Under the pieces are notes generated by a model. The model saw only the letters and a list, made by a program, of their open reading frames with translations. It did not search any database and had not been told where the DNA came from. The position numbers and the translations under genes were made by a program. 5,755 nucleotides of DNA from Phycisphaeraceae bacterium. GTDB taxonomy: Bacteria > Planctomycetota > Phycisphaerae > Phycisphaerales > Phycisphaeraceae. The stretch is from contig JAJDCV010000251.1 in assembly GCA_029260675.1 (NCBI GenBank), positions 1-5,755 on the forward strand, in the 5' to 3' direction. This document shows positions 1 to 5,518 of the stretch, one piece after another. The first letter of the stretch is position 1; each line of letters opens with the position of its first letter.

Positions 1-1412
1 TGGTACACCGCGTGCGCTCGGATCGCGTTCTCCAGAAGGTGCGGGAAGTCCATGTTGTTCCCGACGTAGAACGACCCGATCCCCGCCTTCTTCTGCGCCT
101 CGGCGATCCCCTCGTGGGTCAGGTGCGCCGCCTTCCGCTCCATCTCGACCTCGTAAAACTGCACGTGCTGATCGCGCTCGGCCTCCAACCTCGGGAGCTC
201 GACCTCCATCAGTTGTTTCATCTCCTCGCGCATCTGCGCCGCCTTGGCCTTGTCGCGCGAGTTGCGGGCGTCCCCCTCCAGCCCCTTGGCCTTCAGCTCG
301 ACCTGCTCATACTTCTTGTTCGCCGCGTCCCACTCTCGCTGCTTCTGCATCAGGTGCGCAGCGACCTGGTCCGCCAGCGCGTACTGCGGCGCCTGGTCGT
401 GCGCCGGGCCCGAGATAATCAAAGGCGTACGCGCCTCGTCGACCAGGATCGAGTCCACCTCGTCGATGATGCAGAAGTCCCGATGCTTCTGCATCTGCTC
501 CTGCACGCTCAGCTTCATGTTGTCACGCAGGTAATCGAAACCAAACTCGCTGTTGGTCCCGTACACCACGTCGCAGTCGTACGCCTGACGCTTGAGGTTA
601 TTGGCCGCGTCGATCAGCGTCCGCGGATCCTGCAGATCGAGTTCTGCGTAGGGGTGCCCCGGGATAGCGGCCAGCACCTTAGCCTGCTCCTCGAGCGCGT
701 GCATCGGGTGGATCGCCCCGACGTTCAGACCCAGGTGGTAATAAAACGGGAACACCCAGTCTCGGTCACGCTGCACCAGGTAGTCGTTGACCGTGATCAC
801 GCTGCACTGCAGGCTATCCACACAGGCGACGTAACACGCCAAAGGCCCGACGATCGTCTTGCCCTCGCCGGTCTTCATCTCCGCGATCTTCCCCTCGCCC
901 AACACCATCCCGCCGATCAACTGCACATCGAACGGCCGGGCCCGGAACGGCGGCTTGGATAACGGATGCAATTCACGCACCGCCTCATACAACTCGACGG
1001 GGATCTCCACCTGCATCCACCCCGGCGCCGGCTCGCCCCCAAGCAACTCCGCAGGCTCCAGAGCATCCGCCGCCGCCTTCACCCGCTCGTACACACCCTG
1101 CATATCCCCGGGCAGCTCCGAAGGATCAAACCCCGCCTCCGGGTTGAAGATGTTGCGGATCCCCACCGCCCGGTCCATCGCCTCCCGCGCCACCGCCATC
1201 ACCTCGATCTGCAGATCGTCAGACGACTCGCCGTCGGCCACACGCTGACGAAACTCGGCCGTCTTCGCCTTGAGTTCCGCGTCGCTAAGAGCCCGCATCT
1301 GCGGCTCCAACTCGTTGATCAAAGCCACCCATCGGGTGTAGCGCTTAAGCAGCCGGTCGTTACGGGAGCCGAAGACTTTGACAAAGGGCTTGCTGATGTA
1401 TTGGACAACCAT
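1..1412 (-). CDS. secA: Protein translocase subunit SecA, N-terminal 470 residues (3' end outside window)
   Basis: SecA is the ATPase that pushes unfolded preproteins through the SecYEG channel at the cytoplasmic membrane. The translation opens like E. coli SecA, with a VFGSRNDR stretch near residues 13-20 and LSDAELKAKTAEFR near 42-55. Walker A is GEGKT at 182-186 inside AEMKTGEGKT, followed by TVNDYLVQRD at 207-216. YGTNSEFGFDYLRDNM spans 284-299, and the DEAD-type Walker B DEVDSILVDEARTPLIISGP spans 317-336. Compared with E. coli SecA from memory there are three additions: about 70 residues between RAVGIRNIF and RPFDVQLIGGMVL (roughly 89-157), about 30 residues near 239-272, and a K/E/R/Q-rich helical stretch near 359-425 in the preprotein cross-linking region. 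Walker A therefore sits about 77 residues later than in E. coli. The ATG at 1412 fits the family N-terminus and has GAGG 7 bases upstream. The frame is open to the left edge, so the second ATPase fold, scaffold and C-terminal zinc tail cannot be judged. Identity is essentially certain. Confidence 0.97.
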   Translation of the reverse strand, partial: MVVQYISKPFVKVFGSRNDRLLKRYTRWVALINELEPQMRALSDAELKAKTAEFRQRVADGESSDDLQIEVMAVAREAMDRAVGIRNIFNPEAGFDPSELPGDMQGVYERVKAAADALEPAELLGGEPAPGWMQVEIPVELYEAVRELHPLSKPPFRARPFDVQLIGGMVLGEGKIAEMKTGEGKTIVGPLACYVACVDSLQCSVITVNDYLVQRDRDWVFPFYYHLGLNVGAIHPMHALEEQAKVLAAIPGHPYAELDLQDPRTLIDAANNLKRQAYDCDVVYGTNSEFGFDYLRDNMKLSVQEQMQKHRDFCIIDEVDSILVDEARTPLIISGPAHDQAPQYALADQVAAHLMQKQREWDAANKKYEQVELKAKGLEGDARNSRDKAKAAQMREEMKQLMEVELPRLEAERDQHVQFYEVEMERKAAHLTHEGIAEAQKKAGIGSFYVGNNMDFPHLLENAIRAHAVY

Positions 1413-1419
1413 GGTCGTG

Positions 1420-1423
1420 CCTC
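1420..1423 (-). promoter_or_regulatory. Ribosome binding site of secA
   Basis: On the minus strand, GAGG lies 7 bases before the ATG at 1412. It supports that start, which also matches the family N-terminus. The rest of the 166-base gap (1413-1578) shows no promoter I would defend and no secM-like small gene. Confidence 0.6.
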
Positions 1424-1578
1424 ATTGAATCTGGATCGGCCCCGTGATGATTTCACCGGGAACCGGGAGGGTGTATCGGATGCCTGACCCGGTGCCCCGC
1501 GCATCACGCAAACGGGTGGCCTAAGCTCGGCTTGTCTATGCAAACTAATCGGTTGTGGATCGGGAGGTCGACGCGGCG

Positions 1579-1974
1579 TCAGATCGTCACCACGGGCGGG
1601 GGCAGGTTCAGCAAGTGCGCCAGGGCCGGGCGCCGGCTGTCGCAACGCTCCGCGTCTTCATACACACGAAGTGCCGTCGGCTCATCACCCACCAACACAT
1701 CGATCGGGATCGACTTAGTAGTCACAGCCTGACCGGCGTGGTGCCGACAAAGCTTTCGCGCCGCTTCATTCAGACTCGACAGCAACGACGCCACCGACTC
1801 CCGCTCGCTGGCGGTCGTCCCGTGTCGCCCCAGGCTCTGGGCCACCACAGCAGCCGCAGCCGAACCATCCGCCATCGCCCCGATGCACAGCAGCACCGAC
1901 AACGTCAGCATCAACGCGGGGGCACCCGAAACCGGGCCGATAACCTTGGGGGCTTCTCGCTTCACTACCTCCAT
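1579..1974 (-). CDS. Small exported protein of unknown function (131 aa)
   Basis: I do not recognise a family. From the ATG at 1974 the protein has a basic N-terminus (KREAPK), a hydrophobic core near residues 20-33 (ALMLTLSVLLCIG) and an AMA-D signal-peptidase-like site after residue 35. It is therefore probably exported through Sec. The cysteine in LLC is not a good lipobox, because the residue before it is Leu rather than Gly, Ala or Ser. The mature part is about 96 residues, with an Ala/Ser-rich helical stretch and a short hydrophobic, proline-rich C-terminus (LLNLPPPVVTI). The start is uncertain. A TTG at 2001 in the same frame, with AGGA 7 bases upstream, would give 140 residues; the ATG at 1974 has only a weak GGA 5 bases upstream. 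The gene begins 18-45 bases after the stop of the upstream exoprotein gene, which suggests co-transcription. Codons on this strand look normally coding, mostly with G or C in third position. Confidence 0.65.
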   Translation of the reverse strand: MEVVKREAPKVIGPVSGAPALMLTLSVLLCIGAMADGSAAAAVVAQSLGRHGTTASERESVASLLSSLNEAARKLCRHHAGQAVTTKSIPIDVLVGDEPTALRVYEDAERCDSRRPALAHLLNLPPPVVTI

Positions 1975-2019
1975 TATCGTCCAGCCAGACCCCCCGGGCA
2001 AATCATCTTCCTAAACACG

Positions 2020-3693
2020 CTAAAAATCGAGTTGATCGCTCGTCAACGCCTGAATAAACGTCGGGGTGGAGACCGATGGCCCGCGATAGACCCCAAGGCG
2101 GTGATAGCTAAGGCCTCCCCCCTCCCCGATCCAGTCCCGAACCTCATCCAGACGCACCCGCCCAAGCCGCCAGGTGGTAACCTTGGAATTAATAAACCTG
2201 CCCACCCGCAGCTTCTGGATCGTGCCTTGCCTGACCAGGCCCAGCGTAGGCTCGTCCGCAATGAGGTTATGAGTCCAGGCACCCGCCACCACGCGGCTGC
2301 GGCTCATCTGGCTGACACGGATCGTGTCGATCGATGCCGCCGCATGGACTTGCACATCGTTCATCCGACCACCGACCACCATCAGGCCAAGGCTCTCCTT
2401 TGCATCGCTGTCCTCAAGCGACACCCAACCCGACAGGTAGTTTCCCCTGATGAGGATGCGCTCGGCGCTGGGCGCGGTCAGATACATCCGCGGCACCGTC
2501 CCCGCATTCAGCAAACGCAGGTGTGATCCGATCTTGATCCGCCCGTTGATCCTGCCCGCCGAGATCTTGACCCCCTTTACAAACCCATCGCCGGGCATCC
2601 CGATGTAGCCGATCGACCTCACCTTGAGGCTGCGGATCACACCCCGGCCGGACATCGTGACCCCGCCGAGAAAATCGACCCGCGGTGCATACAACAGGCC
2701 CAACGGCGTCGAACCCGTAACATCGCCGAGCATCGTCGCTCTTGATGCTTTACCACGACCGCCTGACACATCGATGACGAGCTTGCTGCGCCCGGTGGTC
2801 TCTTCAAGATTGATATCCTCAAGAACGGCATCGCCCTTGATCTCGACCACACCCCCCAGGTCGTGAGCGCGTACCCCCGTGCCTTGTAATAGCACGCTCG
2901 CTGTGCCCCCGCCAGCTAAAGTAACGGTGACTTCCGAACCATCCGCCTCGTGATATACCAGGCCTTTCCCCGCACCGATCTCGACGCTCAACCGCTCCTC
3001 GGCGAGCACATCTCTGGCCCCATAGTTGCCGTCCGTATCCATCACCACCGCGACAACCCGCCCGTCCGTACTCAACGCATAGTCCGCCCCCAGCTCTGTA
3101 AGAATCGAGTACACCCCATCGTCCCCAACCGTATCCTCACCCAGGAAGTCATCCATCCGCCGGTCGCCATCGGCATCGTAAAAAAACATCACCCGATCGA
3201 TCGCGCCGGATTTATCAGGATTCAAACCGAAAAAAAAGCCGCGGTTCACGCCGTGCGCCGTGATACGCGTCGGCGAGCCGGCCTTGAGATGCCCGCCTCC
3301 AATCACAACGCTGTTAATGTAAGGCAACACCTGAACATCGTTCTGGTTCAACGGCGTGAAACTATCACGAAAATCCCGCACCAACCGTCCTGTATCAGAA
3401 ACCCCCAACCCCCAATCGCCAACATTCGGCCTGCCAAAAGGATCGTGGCCGTATGCCTGTTGGTAATTAGTCGCATCCCCCTGCTCTGGAACATCAACCT
3501 GATAGGTATAGTTTCCGAAAACCGCCCCGTTGCTAAGGTCAGGCAGATCCCCTTGTGTCGCCCCGGACAGCAGCACCCTGGCCTCCAACGGCTCAAGCCC
3601 CGCACCCGGCGAATCGCACGCACCAGGCCCCGCAGCGGTCATTTTCATCGCACGCCCCAACCGACGCACGTACCCGGTAGCTGAAAATTTCAC
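2020..3693 (-). CDS. LEPR-XLL-type exoprotein with Ig-like and beta-solenoid-like regions (557 aa)
   Basis: This is a probable cell-surface or secreted protein of unknown function. Residues 33-44 read LEPLEARVLLSG, a variant of the LEPR-XLL motif that recurs at the N-terminus of large planctomycete exoproteins; the usual Pro is Ala here. A basic segment (YVRRLGRAMKM, 8-18) precedes it, and there is no classical hydrophobic signal core. Residues about 130-240 resemble a bacterial Ig-like domain, with acidic loops DADGDRRMDD (173-182) and DTDGNYGARD (219-228) that could bind calcium. Residues about 262-520 are imperfect short beta-strand repeats of I/V-x-V type, such as VKISAGRINGRIKIGS, as expected for a beta-solenoid. 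No PEP-CTERM or LPXTG anchor is seen at the C-terminus. I chose the GTG at 3693 because AAGGAG lies 6 bases upstream; an ATG at 3747 would add 18 residues but has no comparable site. A small exported protein follows closely. The domain readings come from sequence appearance and are moderately sure. Confidence 0.85.
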   Translation of the reverse strand: MKFSATGYVRRLGRAMKMTAAGPGACDSPGAGLEPLEARVLLSGATQGDLPDLSNGAVFGNYTYQVDVPEQGDATNYQQAYGHDPFGRPNVGDWGLGVSDTGRLVRDFRDSFTPLNQNDVQVLPYINSVVIGGGHLKAGSPTRITAHGVNRGFFFGLNPDKSGAIDRVMFFYDADGDRRMDDFLGEDTVGDDGVYSILTELGADYALSTDGRVVAVVMDTDGNYGARDVLAEERLSVEIGAGKGLVYHEADGSEVTVTLAGGGTASVLLQGTGVRAHDLGGVVEIKGDAVLEDINLEETTGRSKLVIDVSGGRGKASRATMLGDVTGSTPLGLLYAPRVDFLGGVTMSGRGVIRSLKVRSIGYIGMPGDGFVKGVKISAGRINGRIKIGSHLRLLNAGTVPRMYLTAPSAERILIRGNYLSGWVSLEDSDAKESLGLMVVGGRMNDVQVHAAASIDTIRVSQMSRSRVVAGAWTHNLIADEPTLGLVRQGTIQKLRVGRFINSKVTTWRLGRVRLDEVRDWIGEGGGLSYHRLGVYRGPSVSTPTFIQALTSDQLDF

Positions 3694-3699
3694 GGTGCG

Positions 3700-3705
3700 C
3701 TCCTT
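3700..3705 (-). promoter_or_regulatory. Ribosome binding site that decides the GTG start of the exoprotein
   Basis: On the minus strand AAGGAG is followed by CGCACC and then the GTG at 3693. This is the strongest Shine-Dalgarno match in the window. It places translation start 18 codons inside the longest possible frame, just ahead of the basic segment and the LEPR-XLL motif. Confidence 0.75.
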
Positions 3706-3864
3706 CGCTGTTGGCCGCCCAGGCCTGTCCTCAAATCCCACAATCAACCGTCATTAGACAATATTAAATGGTTTTCTTGGGGCCGAATACCTACGGATCG
3801 ACGCATAAGCCGTATTTACATTAAAAACGATTATCGGACACCAAACGCTCACCACCCGGCCCAG

Positions 3865-3893
3865 TTGGCCCTGTGGCGTCTCAGCGATATGAT
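3865..3893 (+). promoter_or_regulatory. Candidate sigma70-type promoter of sucC
   Basis: TTGGCC at 3865-3870 (4 of 6 matches to TTGACA) and TATGAT at 3888-3893 (5 of 6 to TATAAT) are separated by 17 bases. Transcription would start near 3900 and give a leader of about 39 bases before sucC. This is inferred from sequence only; planctomycete promoters are not well enough characterised for certainty. Confidence 0.4.
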
Positions 3894-3929
3894 CCCTCTT
3901 CTTAATCAGTTCCGCCGTATTTCACTCCC

Positions 3930-3933
3930 AGGA
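3930..3933 (+). promoter_or_regulatory. Ribosome binding site of sucC
   Basis: AGGA lies 5 bases before the ATG at 3939. It agrees with the conserved MNIHEYQA N-terminus of the protein. Confidence 0.6.
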
Positions 3934-3938
3934 CCGCC

Positions 3939-5138
3939 ATGAATATCCACGAATACCAAGCCCGTGACCTCCTCGAAAAATTCAACGTCCCCGTCCCCGC
4001 GGGCATCGTGGTCGACTCACCCGACCAGGCCGCTAAAGCCTTCGACGACCTCGCCAACAACCACGGCTCCACCCTCGCCGTCGTCAAGGCCCAGGTCCAC
4101 GCAGGCGGCCGCGGCAAAGGCGGCGGCGTCAAGCTCGTCAGATCAGCCGACGAAGCCAAAGCCGCGGCCCAGGCCATCCTCTCAAAGCCCCTGATCACCC
4201 CGCAGACCACCGCCGAGGGCGTCACCGTCCACAAGCTCCTGGTCGCCGCCGGCGTTGATATCCAAAAAGAGTACTACCTGGGCATCGCCACCGACCGTGC
4301 CGCCGGCAACCTCACCCTCATCGCCTCCACCGAAGGCGGCGTCGAGATCGAAAAGGTCGCCGCGGAAACCCCCGAAAAAATACTCCGCGAACCTATCGAC
4401 CCCACCGCCGGCCTCCTGGGTTACCAAGCCCGCAAGGTCGCCTTCCTCCTGGGCTTCAAAGGCAAGCAGGTCGGCCAGGCCGCAAAGATCATGACCAACC
4501 TCGTCAAGCTCTGCCTCGCCACCGACGCCAGCCTCGCGGAGATCAACCCCCTGATCCTCACCCCCCCCGACGCAGACAACCCCGACGGCCGGGTCCTCGC
4601 CATCGACGCAAAAATCAACTTCGACGACTCCGCCCTCTTCCGCCACCCGGACATCCAGGGCCTCGCCGATCCTAACGAAGAAGAGGCCGACGAGGCACGC
4701 GCCAACAGCTTCGGGCTCACCTACATCAAGCTCGACGGCAACATCGGCTGCCTGGTCAACGGCGCAGGTCTCGCCATGGCCACCATGGACATTATCAAGC
4801 TCCACGGCCAGGAGCCCGCCAACTTCCTGGACGTCGGCGGCTCCGCCAGTGAAGAGGCCGTCACCGAGGCCTTCCGCATCATCCTCGCCGACGACAAGGT
4901 CAAGGGCGTCCTCGTAAACATCTTCGGCGGCATCGCCAAGTGCGACACCATCGCCAACGCCATCGTCACCGCCGCCAAGGAAGTCGGCTTCACCGTCCCA
5001 TTAGTCGTCCGCCTCGAAGGCACCAACGTCGAGCCCGCACGCAAGATCCTCCAAGCCGCCCAAGCCGACATCCCCACCATGACCGTCGGCAGCGACCTCA
5101 CCGACGCCGCGAAGAAAATCACCGCCGCCGTAGCGTAA
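3939..5138 (+). CDS. sucC: Succinyl-CoA synthetase (ADP/GDP-forming) beta subunit
   Basis: SucC with SucD interconverts succinyl-CoA and succinate with substrate-level phosphorylation of ADP or GDP in the TCA cycle, in the cytoplasm. The 399 residues compare with 388 in E. coli. The N-terminal ATP-grasp part begins MNIHEYQARDLL and contains the nucleotide-binding loop VHAGGRGKGGGVK (residues 53-65). EINPL (201-205) and D223 in DAKINFDDSALFRHPD correspond to the Mg-binding positions of the E. coli enzyme. The C-terminal CoA-ligase part has LDGNIGCLVNGAGLAMATMD with N274, then GQEPANFLDVGGSAS, VNIFGGIAKCD (326-336) and VVRLEGTN. All expected motifs are present and the protein appears functional. 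The alpha-subunit gene sucD, normally next to it, is not in the 617 bases that follow. Third codon positions are strongly biased to C, more than in the exoprotein gene, consistent with high expression. Nucleotide specificity cannot be settled by eye. Confidence 0.97.
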   Translation: MNIHEYQARDLLEKFNVPVPAGIVVDSPDQAAKAFDDLANNHGSTLAVVKAQVHAGGRGKGGGVKLVRSADEAKAAAQAILSKPLITPQTTAEGVTVHKLLVAAGVDIQKEYYLGIATDRAAGNLTLIASTEGGVEIEKVAAETPEKILREPIDPTAGLLGYQARKVAFLLGFKGKQVGQAAKIMTNLVKLCLATDASLAEINPLILTPPDADNPDGRVLAIDAKINFDDSALFRHPDIQGLADPNEEEADEARANSFGLTYIKLDGNIGCLVNGAGLAMATMDIIKLHGQEPANFLDVGGSASEEAVTEAFRIILADDKVKGVLVNIFGGIAKCDTIANAIVTAAKEVGFTVPLVVRLEGTNVEPARKILQAAQADIPTMTVGSDLTDAAKKITAAVA

Positions 5139-5142
5139 ATGC

Positions 5143-5175
5143 ATTGATGATTTATGATGTTTGATTGATGATTTA
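5143..5175 (+). repeat. Pair of 12-base direct repeats, period 21
   Basis: ATTGATGATTTA occurs at 5143-5154 and again, identically, at 5164-5175. The sequence between also carries ATGAT and TTGAT words. The block is strikingly AT-rich against GC-rich sucC, which ended only 4 bases earlier. Function is unknown; it may be the edge of the palindromic element downstream. Confidence 0.7.
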
Positions 5176-5209
5176 ATAAACAGCGCCGAATGCTTCTTTC
5201 ACCGAAAAC

Positions 5210-5258
5210 AGAGCCGCCGTGCCCCCACGGCGGACCGCGTCGAGGGCGACGCGGCTCT
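5210..5258. repeat. Double-hairpin palindromic element with closing stem (three-way-junction shape)
   Basis: Two perfect hairpins stand side by side. The first has arms CCGCCGTG (5214-5221) and CACGGCGG (5226-5233) around a CCCC loop. The second has arms CCGCGTCG (5235-5242) and CGACGCGG (5247-5254) around an AGGG loop. A single unpaired A (5234) separates them, and AGAG (5210-5213) pairs with CTCT (5255-5258) to close the whole. Alternatively, AGAGCCGC and GCGGCTCT can pair as one 8-base outer stem. The element could be a REP/REPIN-like dispersed repeat or a structured RNA. On the plus strand no T-run follows, so it is a poor intrinsic terminator for sucC. On the minus strand the structure is followed by TGTTTTC, which is only slightly more terminator-like. 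Confidence 0.8.
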
Positions 5259-5261
5259 GAA

Positions 5262-5291
5262 CTCAAGCCTCACGACTCAACCCTCAAGCCT
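5262..5291 (+). repeat. Pair of 9-base direct repeats, period 21
   Basis: CTCAAGCCT occurs at 5262-5270 and 5283-5291, with a related CTCAACC between them. The pair lies immediately after the palindromic element and just ahead of the small gene at 5301. Its period, 21, equals that of the AT-rich repeat pair on the other side of the palindrome. Confidence 0.55.
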
Positions 5292-5300
5292 GCACCACCC

Positions 5301-5498
5301 ATGAAACTCGAACCCTTCCTCGCCGAACTCAACAAGATGCGCAAGGACCTCGACGAGGACCCCACCGACATCGAATGGCTCACCCTCCACCACGCCTTCT
5401 GCTTCATCAGCTACAAGATGGGTGACTTCCAGAAATACCTCGACGAAGCCGAAGCCAACGGCGAATTTGAAGACTACAAGACCGATCAGGACGACTAA
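5301..5498 (+). CDS. Small acidic protein of unknown function (65 aa)
   Basis: No family is recognised. The protein begins MKLEPFLAELNKMRKDLDEDP and looks all-helical. There is a charged amphipathic helix near residues 3-17, an aromatic-rich helix near 22-39 (IEWLTLHHAFCFISYKMG) and a third helix near 42-52. The tail is very acidic (GEFEDYKTDQDD). The second and third helices vaguely suggest a single TPR-like helical pair, but this is weak. There is no signal peptide or membrane segment, so it is probably cytoplasmic. The frame is open upstream to an ATG at 5190, but those 37 codons are the translated palindromic element, so the ATG at 5301 is preferred. No Shine-Dalgarno site precedes it (GCACCACCC). 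The next gene begins 20 bases after its stop. Codon use is C-rich at third positions, as in sucC, which supports real coding. Confidence 0.75.
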   Translation: MKLEPFLAELNKMRKDLDEDPTDIEWLTLHHAFCFISYKMGDFQKYLDEAEANGEFEDYKTDQDD

Positions 5499-5518
5499 AC
5501 CCTCCGAAGCGACCCATC

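Larger units (their letters stand above)
3694..3938. other. Divergent intergenic region between the exoprotein gene and sucC
   Basis: This 245-base spacer must hold promoters for both directions. Two stretches, near 3757-3778 and 3805-3835, are clearly more AT-rich than the surrounding DNA. On the minus strand the first contains TAATAT/TATTGT, which could be a -10 element, but no good -35 pairs with it at 16-18 bases. No convincing small gene or stable hairpin was found. Confidence 0.6.

Noticed and set aside
12..962. Long plus-strand open frame of 316 codons opposite secA
   Set aside because: It is antisense to an unmistakable SecA. Its product is Leu/Arg/His/Val-rich with no motif, as expected from the reverse of a GC-rich gene.
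1454..1494. Inverted repeat CACCGGG / CCCGGTG in the secA leader, as a possible regulatory stem
   Set aside because: A 7-base match with a 27-base loop is expected by chance in GC-rich DNA of this length, and no secM-like arrest peptide is encoded.
1555..2526. Plus-strand open frame of 323 codons
   Set aside because: It crosses two minus-strand genes and their boundary. Its product is Arg/His/Pro-rich low-complexity sequence, and the minus-strand reading has a good start site and signal peptide.
2950..3684. Plus-strand open frame of 244 codons opposite the exoprotein
   Set aside because: The minus strand carries the LEPR-XLL motif, a strong ribosome binding site and sensible domains. The plus-strand product has none.
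3748..3800. Promoter for the exoprotein gene built on TAATAT/TATTGT on the minus strand
   Set aside because: Only 4 of 6 -10 matches, and the best -35 at a proper distance matches at about 2 of 6 positions.
4182..4805. Minus-strand Gly/Asp/Val-rich frame opposite sucC
   Set aside because: It is the mirror of C-ending codons in sucC, giving G-initial codons for Gly, Val, Asp and Glu. There is no independent support.
5210..5258. Intrinsic terminator for sucC
   Set aside because: The hairpins are strong, but on the plus strand they are followed by GAACTC rather than a run of T.
4721..5266. Minus-strand frame running from sucC through the palindromic element
   Set aside because: It covers repeats and the antisense of a conserved gene; no domain or plausible start signal.
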